From CAWFQB01 sp965277875 (GTDB lineage Bacteria > Armatimonadota > Chthonomonadetes > Chthonomonadales > Chthonomonadaceae), in NCBI GenBank assembly GCA_965277875.1, contig CBDIDV010000003.1, positions 186,001 to 250,000 on the forward strand: a stretch of 64,000 bases of DNA, in the 5' to 3' direction. Below the pieces are notes generated by a model. That model was not told where the DNA came from. It ran no database searches and was given only the letters and a program-made list of their open reading frames with translations. The position numbers were made by a program, and so were the translations under genes. This document shows, piece by piece, positions 9,252 to 18,258 of this stretch. The first letter of the stretch is position 1. Every line of letters begins with the position of its first letter.

Positions 9252-9445
9252 TGCGGATGTCGTGCCGGTACGCGTCTGGCCGGTCTGGTCGCGAACGGTG
9301 TATTGGTACTGGGGTATGGCGCGGGGCCTCCTACATTGACATTTGAGGCGTTATGACGTGACGGCCACTGCGCTGCAGACTGCTGGGAGGAATGTTGCCT
9401 TTTTGGTGGTCAGAACCCGGTATCGCCACACACTGTTTTTTTGAT

Positions 9446-10315
9446 CTATTTTTTTTGATCTATTTTTTCGATGGCTTGCTGAAGCAGTGTAAGGGCTTGC
9501 GTGTGTTTGGCCTCGATCTCCGCTTTGTCTGGCGTATCTGTGATTCCCAGTGGACGCAGCAGAAGGAACACCTGGCTGTAATCCATTTGCCTACTATGGC
9601 TCATACTGCGCGCCGCGCTGACAGCCCGCAGCCATTCAGGTGACTGCGGGGCGGGATATGCGCCCGCAGCCAGCAGAATGCGCACCATGTCCGCCTTGCC
9701 CGTTCGTACCGCTGTACCTAGCGCTTTATTCTTGATAGTCAGGTTGGGCTTCGCCGCCAGCAGGAGGCGGACAGTCAGGCGGCGGATGGTTTCGTTGCTA
9801 TCGGCTGATACCGCTTCCCCTAGTGGCGAGGCTCCACTTCTCGATGTGAGATTCACGTCCGCGCCGTGGTTCAGCAAAAGCTCTGCCGAATCCGGGCGAC
9901 TGATGCCGGCCGCAGTGACAAGCGCGGTCGAACCCATGTTATCCTGTGCGTTAGGATCTGCTCCCTTGTCCAGCAGAAGGCCGACGACACCCGGACAGTT
10001 TTTGACCGCCAGATTAAGAGGCAACAGGCCATTGTACGCATTGGTGTTGGGGTTCACATGGCCCTCCAGCAACAGGCCGATGACACGCCGCTCATTTTGC
10101 ATGATCGCCTCCCCCAGCAGCCATTCCAGACTGCGGGCGTCGTAGGCGGAAGTACCCTGCTGGAGCAAAGCCACAGAAGCGTCCTCGTCATTGCTGTTTA
10201 CAGCGTCCATCAACGCCTGTTCTCGCTGGTGACGAAAAACGTTGCGCCCAACAATAAGCAGCAGCGCCGCGACCACTATAACAAAAACGAAACGCGCTGA
10301 ACGGGTTTTGAGCAT
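9446..10315 (-). CDS. Membrane-anchored ankyrin-repeat protein
   Basis: 289 residues from the ATG at 10315, chosen because GAGGA lies 9 nt upstream and a hydrophobic segment (FVFVIVVAALLLIVG) follows at once; a longer upstream reading lacks such support. The rest is made of ankyrin repeats, seen in GLLPLNLAVKNCPGVVGLLLDKGADPNAQ, TALVTAAG..LLLNHGADVN and MVRILLAAGAYP. Such repeats bind other proteins; here they would sit outside the cytoplasmic membrane behind a single helix. The partner is unknown. The last codons lie in a T-rich stretch with a repeated TTTTTGATCTATTTTTT (9436-9468). Confidence 0.85.
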   Translation of the reverse strand: MLKTRSARFVFVIVVAALLLIVGRNVFRHQREQALMDAVNSNDEDASVALLQQGTSAYDARSLEWLLGEAIMQNERRVIGLLLEGHVNPNTNAYNGLLPLNLAVKNCPGVVGLLLDKGADPNAQDNMGSTALVTAAGISRPDSAELLLNHGADVNLTSRSGASPLGEAVSADSNETIRRLTVRLLLAAKPNLTIKNKALGTAVRTGKADMVRILLAAGAYPAPQSPEWLRAVSAARSMSHSRQMDYSQVFLLLRPLGITDTPDKAEIEAKHTQALTLLQQAIEKIDQKK

Positions 10316-10643
10316 GGGATGATCCTCACGGGAAATCCTAACACCAGACCAGATTTGAGAAAGAGAGGGCACCTTTTCCTTCTTTGTTCGCCATACTCCT
10401 GCCAGCTTCCCCAACATTTGGGGTACGCCAGCGATTTTGATAGGCTAGTGTACACAAACTGGTTCATCTTTCGTCTCTGATGTGAGAACGCGATACTAAT
10501 ACGTGCTTGCCATTGACCCCCAATGCTTACTGCGAACCCAACGAGGCGCAACGCAAACGCCTCCCACGCTGCAAAAAATCGCCGCTATCTTTGACGAAAG
10601 GAACACCACAACCATGATGAAGATTGGCAAAGCTGTTTGACGC
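10316..10643. other. Intergenic region, no convincing gene
   Basis: 328 bp between the ankyrin gene and the ABC ATPase. One plus-strand frame from a GTG near 10501 to 10640 could encode about 45 residues ending IFDERNTTTMMKIGKAV, perhaps a gene remnant, but no homologue is recognised. No terminator or promoter was identified with confidence. Confidence 0.3.
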
Positions 10644-11399
10644 TTAAAGGTTTTCCAATCCCATTGCGCGTAACACTTGCTTGGTCGCGGCTGTTACGTC
10701 GGGGTGTCCGACCGAGCGGGGGCGGGGCAGTTCGATGGCGATCTCGCATTGGATGTGCGCGGGACGGTTTGACAGCACAAGCACGCGGTCGGCCAGCATA
10801 CACGCCTCTTCGATGTCGTGCGTGACCAGTACCACCTGCGCGGGGCGCGTGTGGAGCATTTCGGCCAGGGAATGGCGCAGTTCCAGGCGCTTGATGTAGT
10901 CCAGCGCGGAAAAGGGTTCGTCGAGCAGCAGCAGGTCGGTGTCGCTGCCCAGAGCGCGCGCCAGTTCCACGCGCTGCCGCATCCCGCCCGACAACTGATA
11001 CGGATAATATGCCGCGTATTCGTCCATGCCGATCATGTCCAGCAGGAAGTTCATTTGCGCGGCGGCATCGTTAGCGGAGGATATATTGGAGCGCAGGCCG
11101 AGCGCGATGTTCTCCCGCACCGTAAGCCAGGGCAGCAGGCCATCCGCCTGATACACCATGCGGACATTGGGCGGGCGGGCGATTGTGCCTGACGTGGGCT
11201 GATCCGCGCCCGACAGCAGATTAAGCAGCGTGGTCTTGCCGCAGCCGGACGGCCCGACAAGCGCGACGAACTCGCCCTGCCCCACCGTCAGGCTGATGTC
11301 GTCCAAAACGGGCAGGTCGCCGAACGCGCGGCGGACGTTTGCGACGCGCAGAGACATTTTGTCCTGCGGGCCGGCTGCTGTATTGCTGTCAGCGGGCAT
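10644..11399 (-). CDS. Nitrate/sulfonate/taurine-type ABC transporter ATP-binding protein
   Basis: 251 residues with all ABC ATPase motifs: Walker A GPSGCGKT, Q-loop VYQADGLLPWLTV, signature LSGGMRQR, Walker B LLLLDEPFSALD, and H-loop VTHDIEEA. The short length and the D-x-L-PW Q-loop region match SsuB/TauB/NrtD importers. It overlaps the permease gene upstream by 11 bp. No periplasmic binding protein is encoded beside them, so the ligand is undetermined; the importer could use a binding protein encoded elsewhere. Confidence 0.9.
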   Translation of the reverse strand: MPADSNTAAGPQDKMSLRVANVRRAFGDLPVLDDISLTVGQGEFVALVGPSGCGKTTLLNLLSGADQPTSGTIARPPNVRMVYQADGLLPWLTVRENIALGLRSNISSANDAAAQMNFLLDMIGMDEYAAYYPYQLSGGMRQRVELARALGSDTDLLLLDEPFSALDYIKRLELRHSLAEMLHTRPAQVVLVTHDIEEACMLADRVLVLSNRPAHIQCEIAIELPRPRSVGHPDVTAATKQVLRAMGLENL

Positions 11400-12195
11400 A
11401 ACCCCACCTCACATTGGGCAGGCGCGTCAGGCTCACGAGCAGGCGATCCAAAACCACGCCGATCAAGCCGATCACGATCATGTGAACGACGAGCAGATCG
11501 GGGCGCAGGGCGTTGCGGTCGTCCTGCACGGCGAAGCCAAGCCCGCCCTTGCCGGCCAGCATCTCGGCGGGAACCACGACCGTCCAGACAAGGCCCATCG
11601 TCAGCCGTAATTGCGTGAACAGTTGGGGAAGCACGGCGGGCAGGGTGATGCGGGTCACCACTTCCCACGGCGTAAAACCGTAGTCGCGGGCCACGCGATA
11701 GTACACGGAGGGGACGGACGTTGTAGCAGCCAGTGTCGCAAGCGCGAGCGGCCAGAAAGCGGACTGGAAAATGAGGAAGATGGTGGCCGGATCGCCCAGC
11801 GTGAACCAGGCCACGGCGAAGCCCAGCCACGCGATGGGCGAGATGCTGCGAAAGAAGTTGACGTAAGGAAGCAGGGTCAGGCGGGGGCCGAGCCGCGCGC
11901 CCATCAGCAGGCCCAGCGGCACGCCCAGGACAACGGCCAGCGTCGCGCCCACGGCCACGCGGAACAGCGAGACGGTAATGTCTTCCATCAGGCGTCCGCT
12001 GTGCGCCTCTTCCAGGAAGCCCCGGCCCACCTCGGCGGGGTTGGGGAAACTGGCGTGGGGCAGGCGCTTGGTCGTCCACAGCAACGTCCACGCGCCCAGC
12101 AGCGCAATCGCCAGCAGCAGGGGGTACAGCAGAGCGCGGATTCGCGTACCCTGTTCGGTCTTCTCAGTCATACCTTCAGTCATGCCTTCAGTCAT
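11389..12195 (-). CDS. Nitrate/sulfonate/taurine-type ABC transporter permease
   Basis: 268 residues from ATG 12195, with six hydrophobic segments and the SsuC/TauC-type loop YRVARDYGFTPWEVVTRITLPAVLPQL (EAA-like) near residue 185. The 5' end is unusual: three in-frame ATGs (12195, 12183, 12171) lie in a 12-bp tandem repeat, each preceded by GAAGGC, so the true start is ambiguous and the N-terminus reads MTEGMTEGMTEK. It forms an operon with the ATPase gene downstream (11-bp overlap). Confidence 0.88.
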   Translation of the reverse strand: MTEGMTEGMTEKTEQGTRIRALLYPLLLAIALLGAWTLLWTTKRLPHASFPNPAEVGRGFLEEAHSGRLMEDITVSLFRVAVGATLAVVLGVPLGLLMGARLGPRLTLLPYVNFFRSISPIAWLGFAVAWFTLGDPATIFLIFQSAFWPLALATLAATTSVPSVYYRVARDYGFTPWEVVTRITLPAVLPQLFTQLRLTMGLVWTVVVPAEMLAGKGGLGFAVQDDRNALRPDLLVVHMIVIGLIGVVLDRLLVSLTRLPNVRWGYAR

Positions 12196-12198
12196 GCC
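12163..12198. repeat. Three 12-bp tandem repeats at a start codon
   Basis: Units ending at 12174, 12186 and 12198, plus-strand consensus TTCAGTCATGCC. Read on the minus strand each unit carries GAAGGCATG or a close variant, so each supplies a start codon and repeats MTEG in the permease N-terminus. Change in copy number would shift the start but keep the frame. Confidence 0.8.
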
Positions 12199-12255
12199 TT
12201 CATTGTAGCATAACCTGCCGCTTTGCAAATATCGCCTTATCGCCTGTCAACGCTC

Positions 12256-12285
12256 TTGTCGGCGTGGCAAGGAACAGTGTATAAT
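12256..12285 (+). promoter_or_regulatory. Sigma-70-type promoter, possibly giving a leaderless mRNA
   Basis: TTGTCG (12256-12261) and a perfect TATAAT (12280-12285) are separated by 18 bp. The -10 box ends only 9 bp before the ATG at 12295, so transcription would start at or within a few bases of the start codon. No ribosome-binding site is visible. It would drive the CRTAC block. Confidence 0.65.
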
Positions 12286-12294
12286 TAGATTACA

Positions 12295-15200
12295 ATGCCG
12301 CCAAAACAACTGGAATTTACCCGCATATTCGCAAAACGCGCCGCCTGTGCTGGCATCAGCCTTGCCCTTGCGCTGACGCTCACGGCCTGCCCCCGCCCCG
12401 CCCCGCCCGCCGTCACGCCCGCGCAGATCACGAGCATCTTTACGGTCGGCACGATTGCGCTGGAAACCGGCGATCCGCGCGCCCTCGACCGGCTGACGAA
12501 AGCCCTGAAACTGGCCCCGCAGGAACCCGCTATCTGGGCCAACATGGGTCTGTACCGCCTGCGTAACAACGAACTCGACGCGGCCTCCTTCGATCTGGAA
12601 CGCGCACGCACATTGGCCGCGCAGGACACGCCCGCCACATCCCGCTCCGGTATCGAGGCCCTGCTCGCTCTAGTCGCCGACAAGCGCGGCGATCTGGCCG
12701 GGGCTGTAACCCACTCCAAGCAGGCCGTAGCTCTTGACCCCGATAACTTGAAAATACGTTACGCGCTTGCCGGACAGCAGGAACGCAACGGCGACGATGC
12801 GGGCGCGCTCAGCACCATGCAGGACATACTGCAAAAACGCCCCGGCAATCTGGACGCCCTGCTTCAGGCAGCCCGCCTCGCCGCCCAGCAAAACCAGGCC
12901 AAGATTTTGCGCCCGCTTGTCGCCAAACTGGACGCCCAGAGCGCGGCCTGGTCGCCGTTATCCAAAGAGCAGATGACGGAACTGAAAACGCTTTCGCAGG
13001 GCGCGAACGTGCAGCGGGCCAGTCTGAGCGTCCGCAAACTGCTGAACACGCTCAAACAACTGCCGCAGTGGCGCGTCAGTTTCGCGGCCCTGAACCCTCC
13101 CCTCGACAATCTGAACAACCCCGTGCTTGGCACGCCCCTGGAACGCTTCGCCCGTTTGTCCACTGTCGCCGACACCCCCGCCCCGCCGGATATGGGACTG
13201 ACGTTTACGCCCAAACCGATTGCGGGAGGAAGAAGGCCGGAAGGCTCTTTCTTTGCGGGAACCTTGTGGCTGAATAATACGGGCGAACCGGGCAGTCTGG
13301 TCGCGCCGCTTGCAATGGCTGCCGATCCAAGCGGCCTGCACATTGACGCCCCGGCCTATGCCGATCTGCCGCTTACATTTTGGCCCACGCCGAACGCAAA
13401 CCCGGCATGGCATAACGGCGTCCTTGCCCTCGATTTCGATTACGACTTGCGAGCCGACATATTTTTAGCCGGGACGGGCGGCATCAAATTATATCTTCAG
13501 GACGAACACGCCCACTATAAAGACGTTACGGGCAGCATGAAACTGCTCCCGGATGTGCTGAACGGCGCGTATACGGGCGCGTGGGGTTTGGACTATGACA
13601 CCGATGGCGACCTGGATATTTTGCTGGCGCGTTCGGGCGGCCCGCCGCTCGTCCTGCGCAACAACGGCGACGGCACATTTAAGCCTGTGCCGCTGTTTTC
13701 CGACGTACACGACTTGTGCGATTTCGCGTGGGCCGATATTGACGGCGACGGCAGCGCGGACGCGGCCCTTGTGGACGGCGAGGGCAATCTGCACGTTTAC
13801 ATGAACGAGCGATCCGGCAAGTTCCGCGCCCGCGCCCTGCCGCCGGACGTGGGCAAGATCGCCGCTGTCGCCGCTGCCGACCTGGACAACGACGGCAAGA
13901 TAGATTTCATCCTCCTGCGTACAGACGGCACGATTGTACGCCTGTCCGACCGCTTGGACGGCACGCAGTGGGACATGGCCGTTCTCGCGCAGTGGGCCGG
14001 CGCTCCTAAAAACCTGACACCCGGTAATGAGCGCCTGCTCATCGCCGACCTGGACAACAACGGCGCACTCGACATCATCGCCTCCTCCTCCAACCTGTCG
14101 CAAGTGTGGATGAGCGACGGGTACAAATTTGCCCCCCTGCCCACCCCCATTGCGGCGGGCATACAGGCTGTGGCCGACCTGGACGGCGACGGACGGCTCG
14201 ACCTGCTTGGCATCAGCGCGCAGGGCGAACCCATCGCCTTCACGAACCGGGGAACCAAAAACTACTTCTGGCAGGACGTGCGTACCCGCGCCGACGAGCG
14301 CGGCGAGGTCGTCCCCTCCCACAACCGCTCCGGTTCCGAACCCGCGCAGTTGAGCAAGCGCGTCAACAGCTACGGCATCGGCGGCGAGATCGAGATGCGG
14401 GCGGGCCTGCTGTATCAGAAACAGGTTATCACGTCCCCGTCCACGCATTTCGGCCTGGGAACGTACCCCACCCTGGATGTGGCCCGTATCTTATGGCCCA
14501 ACGGCGATGTGCGGGGCGAGTTCGAGGTGAAAAACAATGCCGTGCTGTCCGCCAACCACCGATTGAACGTGTCCTGCCCCTTCCTGTTCACCTGGAACGG
14601 CGACGAAATGACGTTCGTTACCGACTGCATCTGGCGCTCGCCCCTGGGCCTGAAAATCAACGCCCAGGACACGCGCGGCGTCCAGATGACCGAGGATTGG
14701 GTGAAGATACGGGGCGATCAGTTGGTTGCCGGCCCGGCAGGCTACGACGTGCGTATCACCGCCGACCTGTGGGAAACGCACTTTTTCGACCATCTGAGTT
14801 TGATGACCGTGGATCATCCGGTCGGCACGGAGATATTCTGCGACGAGCGGTTTGCGGTTCCGCCACCGCCCCTGCGCGTGTATTGCACCACGCCGCCAAC
14901 TCCTGTTTCGCGGGCGTGGGACGACGATGGCAATGATGTAACCGAGATTGTGCGCGAACGGGACGGGCGGCATGTCGCCAACTTTCCCAAAGGCGCGTAC
15001 CAGGGCGTGACGCGTGAACACTGGCTCGCGGTCGAATTGCCGGATTTCGCTTCGGAGGATGTTCCCCACGGTACGCCCGCCGACGCCCCGCTGTACCTGA
15101 TCGCGCATGGCTGGGTGCATCCCACGAACAGCAGCGTCAATCTGGCCCTGTCGCAGGGCAGTGATCCGGTTCCGCACTCGCTTGTTCTCGACGCGATGGG

Positions 15201-15954
15201 AGCGGATGGGCAGTGGCACACGCGCAAGGAAGATTTAGGCTTTCCCGCCGGCAAGCTCAAGACCGTCGTGCTGCGCGTAGACGACGCGTTTCATCCCGAC
15301 GCGCCGGGCGTCTACCCGGCTTTCGAGCCGGGAAGGACACGGCAGGTGCGCCTGCGTACCAATCTGGAAGTGTATTGGGAAGCAGTCGGATGGGCGGTCG
15401 GCCTGCCCGACGCGACGATACAGACCACCCGCCTTGCCGCGCAAAGCGCCGATCTGCGCTATCGGGGCTTTTCGGACATATTCGCCCGTGACGATAGTTC
15501 GCCCGAACTGCCCGTATCGTATAATGACCTGGAATGCACGGGGCAGAAGTGGCGCGACCTGGAAGGCTACTACACACGCTACGGCGATGTGCGCGAACTG
15601 CTGGCCGGCATTGACGACCGCTATGTCATCATGAACGCGGGCGACGAGATGCGCCTGACTTTCGATGCGCCCCCCCTGCCGCCCGATGGCTGGACGCGCG
15701 ACTTTGTTCTGATCGGCGACGGCTGGGTCAAGGACGGCAACCCCAACACGGCCTTTTCCAAAACCGTGCTGCCCCTGCCCGCCCACGATACGCCCAACTA
15801 CGACACGCCGCCCGGTTTCCTGGAAGACGATCCGATCTATCAGCGTCATGCCGACGACTGGCAAAATTATCATACGCGCTACGTCACTACGGACAGGTTC
15901 CGGCGCAGCTTACAGCCCTTAACGCCCTGTCTTGAACTCGGATTACGCGGATGA
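12295..15954 (+). CDS. Large CRTAC-type protein: TPR, FG-GAP/VCBS repeats and ASPIC/UnbV domain
   Basis: 1219 residues. A lipoprotein-like signal ends in LTLTAC (C32). Residues about 45-200 look like TPR helices (ALDRLTKALKLAPQEPAIWANMG, VTHSKQAVALDPDNLKIRYALA). Residues about 360-640 contain Ca-binding FG-GAP-type loops: DTDGDLDIL, DIDGDGSAD, DLDNDGKIDF, DLDNNGALDI, DLDGDGRLDL. An ASPIC/UnbV domain follows (GGEIEMRAG..FGLGTYPTLDVARILWPNGDV). The last 450 residues form a further extracytoplasmic region I cannot assign. The protein is probably anchored to the outside of a membrane. Its role is unknown; FG-GAP proteins are usually binding or adhesion modules. The final residues CLELGLRG are encoded by one arm of an inverted repeat. 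The next gene encodes a second CRTAC protein. Confidence 0.88.
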   Translation: MPPKQLEFTRIFAKRAACAGISLALALTLTACPRPAPPAVTPAQITSIFTVGTIALETGDPRALDRLTKALKLAPQEPAIWANMGLYRLRNNELDAASFDLERARTLAAQDTPATSRSGIEALLALVADKRGDLAGAVTHSKQAVALDPDNLKIRYALAGQQERNGDDAGALSTMQDILQKRPGNLDALLQAARLAAQQNQAKILRPLVAKLDAQSAAWSPLSKEQMTELKTLSQGANVQRASLSVRKLLNTLKQLPQWRVSFAALNPPLDNLNNPVLGTPLERFARLSTVADTPAPPDMGLTFTPKPIAGGRRPEGSFFAGTLWLNNTGEPGSLVAPLAMAADPSGLHIDAPAYADLPLTFWPTPNANPAWHNGVLALDFDYDLRADIFLAGTGGIKLYLQDEHAHYKDVTGSMKLLPDVLNGAYTGAWGLDYDTDGDLDILLARSGGPPLVLRNNGDGTFKPVPLFSDVHDLCDFAWADIDGDGSADAALVDGEGNLHVYMNERSGKFRARALPPDVGKIAAVAAADLDNDGKIDFILLRTDGTIVRLSDRLDGTQWDMAVLAQWAGAPKNLTPGNERLLIADLDNNGALDIIASSSNLSQVWMSDGYKFAPLPTPIAAGIQAVADLDGDGRLDLLGISAQGEPIAFTNRGTKNYFWQDVRTRADERGEVVPSHNRSGSEPAQLSKRVNSYGIGGEIEMRAGLLYQKQVITSPSTHFGLGTYPTLDVARILWPNGDVRGEFEVKNNAVLSANHRLNVSCPFLFTWNGDEMTFVTDCIWRSPLGLKINAQDTRGVQMTEDWVKIRGDQLVAGPAGYDVRITADLWETHFFDHLSLMTVDHPVGTEIFCDERFAVPPPPLRVYCTTPPTPVSRAWDDDGNDVTEIVRERDGRHVANFPKGAYQGVTREHWLAVELPDFASEDVPHGTPADAPLYLIAHGWVHPTNSSVNLALSQGSDPVPHSLVLDAMGADGQWHTRKEDLGFPAGKLKTVVLRVDDAFHPDAPGVYPAFEPGRTRQVRLRTNLEVYWEAVGWAVGLPDATIQTTRLAAQSADLRYRGFSDIFARDDSSPELPVSYNDLECTGQKWRDLEGYYTRYGDVRELLAGIDDRYVIMNAGDEMRLTFDAPPLPPDGWTRDFVLIGDGWVKDGNPNTAFSKTVLPLPAHDTPNYDTPPGFLEDDPIYQRHADDWQNYHTRYVTTDRFRRSLQPLTPCLELGLRG

Positions 15955-16073
15955 ATAGGATGAACAGGATTGAATATCCTGATGATTATAGCTTGTCGTC
16001 CGAGGCAGCAGGTCAATGCTGCACACAAACCATCCTGGTCATCCTTCCAATCCGCGTAATCCGAGTTCAAGAC
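15929..16073. repeat. Inverted repeat pair of the GTCTTGAACT type
   Basis: A 42-bp arm at 15929-15970 and its inverted counterpart at 16032-16073 match over most positions; both start at the outside with GTCTTGAACTCGGATTACGC. The left arm overlaps the end of the upstream coding region, whose stop is at 15952-15954. A related pair occurs at 18086-18228. Confidence 0.85.
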
Positions 16074-16089
16074 AAATCCAATTATCATT

Positions 16090-18006
16090 ATGGCACTCGA
16101 TAATACACCCAACATCAATATCCCGCCGCCGCCCAATCCTACGCCCCGCATCGTTGCGGCGCTGTTTCTGGTCGGCCTGCTCGCGTTCGTCTATTTCAAG
16201 GGCCACGCCGGAAGAACAGGAGATACGCCCGTCAATGTGATGGGCGGCGTTCCCGGCGTCAATATCAAGGCGGCGATGGACAAGTACGGCTTTGCCTTGC
16301 AGGAGGTGTCGAAGCAGTCGGGCATCAATTTCACGCACACGCCGCCCAAACTCGACGCCAGACTCGACCACATCATGCCGGAAATCGCCGTGATGGGCGC
16401 GTCGGTCAGCGTGGCCGATTTCGACCGCGACGGCTGGAACGACATCTATACGTGCGACAGCAAAGAGGGTGGGCAAAACCACTTATATCGTAACAACCAT
16501 GACGGCACGTTTACGGACGTGGCGGCGCAGATGGGCGTGGCCGACCTGAACCAGAAGGGTACGGGCGCGTGCATGGGCGCGGTCTGGGGCGATTACGACA
16601 ACGACGGCTACGAAGACCTGCTCGTGTATAAATGGGGCCGGTGCGAGTTGTTCCACAACGACGGCGGCAAACGCTTTACCCGCGTCACCGAAATGGCGGG
16701 ACTGCCCGCGTGGGCCAACATCAACAGCGCGATCTGGCTGGATTATGACCGTGACGGGCATTTAGACCTGCTCTTATGCGGCTACTATCCCGAAGACGTG
16801 GATCTGTGGCACCTCAAAAACACGCGCATGATGCCCGACAGTTTCGAGTACGCCACAAACGGCGGGCGCAAGTATCTGCTGCATGGCCGGGGCGACGGCA
16901 CATTCGAGGACGTAACGGCCAAAATGGGCCTGGACAGTCATAGATGGACGCTCGCCGCCACTGCCGCCGACCTTCGAGGCACGGGCTACCCCGACATCAT
17001 CCTCGCTAACGATTACGGCGTCACGGAATACTTTGTCAACCACGAGGGCAAGCGGTTCGAGGAAGCGGGCAAGAGCATCCTGTACGGCGACGCGCTCGGA
17101 CGCGGCCCCAAAAGCGGCATGAACGCCAGCGTGGGCGACATACTCAATCAGGGCAAGTTCGCTTTTTATGTGTCCAATATCTCCGAGCAGGGTCAGCTTC
17201 TACAGGGCAATGACCTGTGGGTTCCCGACGAAACCAAACCCGGCGCCCTGCCCCACTATACCAACATGGCGCACGACATGGGTGTCGAGTTGGGCGGCTG
17301 GAGTTTCGGGGCGCAGTTCGGCGACCTGAACAACGACGGCAAGCTGGACATCTATCTGACCAACGGCTACATCTCCGCCGACCGGCAGCAGACGTACTGG
17401 TACGAGTTCAGCAAGGTGGCGGGCGGCAACGCGGCCATCATCGGCGACGCAGCCAACTGGCCCCCCATAGGCAATCGCAGTCACAGCGGCTACCAGTCCA
17501 AGCGCGTGTGGCTGGGCGACGGCCTGGGCAAGTTTACCGAAGCCGCGCAGCAGGTGGGCGCGACGGATACGTATGACGGGCGCGCGGTCGCTTTTGCCGA
17601 CCTGTGGAATCAGGGCGCGTTGGATGTGATCGTCGCCAACCAGCGCGGCCCTCTGCTCGTTTACAAGAACACCGTCACGCCGCAGAACCAGTGGATCGAG
17701 TTCGATCTGCAAGGAAAAGGGAAAAAGGAAAAAGGAGAAAGCGGCGCTTTTCCGGCTGCTTCCAACGCATCGGCGATTGGGGCGCAGATCCTGCTGACAT
17801 GGAGCGGGCAGACGCAGATACAGGAGATACAGGGCGGCAGCGGCTTTTGCGCCCAAAATCAGAGGCGCGTACATTTCGGCCTGGGCGTGAAACCTACCCT
17901 GGAAAAAGCCGTGATCCGCTGGCCGTCCGGCAAAGTGCAGACGTTGACGCCCACCACGACGCCCGCCCTCGTTCCCGGCAAACTCATCGCCGTAGATGAG
18001 GCTTAG
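16090..18006 (+). CDS. CRTAC-type protein with FG-GAP repeats and ASPIC/UnbV domain
   Basis: 638 residues. A single N-terminal hydrophobic helix (about 20-38) anchors it, with the rest probably outside. FG-GAP-type loops are DFDRDGWNDIY, DYDNDGYEDLL, DYDRDGHLDLLL and DLNNDGKLDIYL. The C-terminal ASPIC/UnbV domain reads IGAQILLTWSGQTQIQEIQGG followed by FGLGVKPTLEKAVIRWPSG. Just before it (residues about 542-560) lies a low-complexity insert KGKKEKGES coded by a purine repeat that also occurs in two other genes here. It lies between two GTCTTGAACT inverted-repeat pairs. With the upstream CRTAC protein and the UnbU-like gene downstream it resembles the UnbV-UnbU part of enediyne clusters, but no polyketide synthase is present. 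Confidence 0.92.
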   Translation: MALDNTPNINIPPPPNPTPRIVAALFLVGLLAFVYFKGHAGRTGDTPVNVMGGVPGVNIKAAMDKYGFALQEVSKQSGINFTHTPPKLDARLDHIMPEIAVMGASVSVADFDRDGWNDIYTCDSKEGGQNHLYRNNHDGTFTDVAAQMGVADLNQKGTGACMGAVWGDYDNDGYEDLLVYKWGRCELFHNDGGKRFTRVTEMAGLPAWANINSAIWLDYDRDGHLDLLLCGYYPEDVDLWHLKNTRMMPDSFEYATNGGRKYLLHGRGDGTFEDVTAKMGLDSHRWTLAATAADLRGTGYPDIILANDYGVTEYFVNHEGKRFEEAGKSILYGDALGRGPKSGMNASVGDILNQGKFAFYVSNISEQGQLLQGNDLWVPDETKPGALPHYTNMAHDMGVELGGWSFGAQFGDLNNDGKLDIYLTNGYISADRQQTYWYEFSKVAGGNAAIIGDAANWPPIGNRSHSGYQSKRVWLGDGLGKFTEAAQQVGATDTYDGRAVAFADLWNQGALDVIVANQRGPLLVYKNTVTPQNQWIEFDLQGKGKKEKGESGAFPAASNASAIGAQILLTWSGQTQIQEIQGGSGFCAQNQRRVHFGLGVKPTLEKAVIRWPSGKVQTLTPTTTPALVPGKLIAVDEA

Positions 18007-18085
18007 GGCCGTGTGAGCGGACGCCTGCTGGCCGGCGCGAGATTGACAAATGTTTGCAGTCGTGTTTTAATACTATAGGTGTGTC

Positions 18086-18228
18086 GTCTTGAACTAAGAT
18101 TTTTAGGATTAGAATGATTACTATGATTGCGCGGCTGTCAGTCGGTTCCATTTGTTGGAACACAGTACAGGCTGCAAGCGTGGACAATCATAGCGTTCCT
18201 ATAAATCCCAAAAATCACAGTTCAAGAC
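18086..18228. repeat. Inverted repeat pair of the GTCTTGAACT type, second copy
   Basis: Arms at about 18086-18128 and 18186-18228 begin at the outside with GTCTTGAACT and end with CTATGATTG; the match between arms is imperfect but extends over some 43 bp. It fills the gap between the CRTAC gene and the UnbU-like gene, whose ATG follows 30 bp later. Confidence 0.8.
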
Positions 18229-18258
18229 AAGTTTGTATCCCAACGAGGAGCTGCTATC

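Noticed and set aside
10276..10551. Upstream extension/minus frame before the ankyrin gene
   Set aside because: A better start with a ribosome-binding site and membrane helix is at 10315; the frame upstream looks non-coding.
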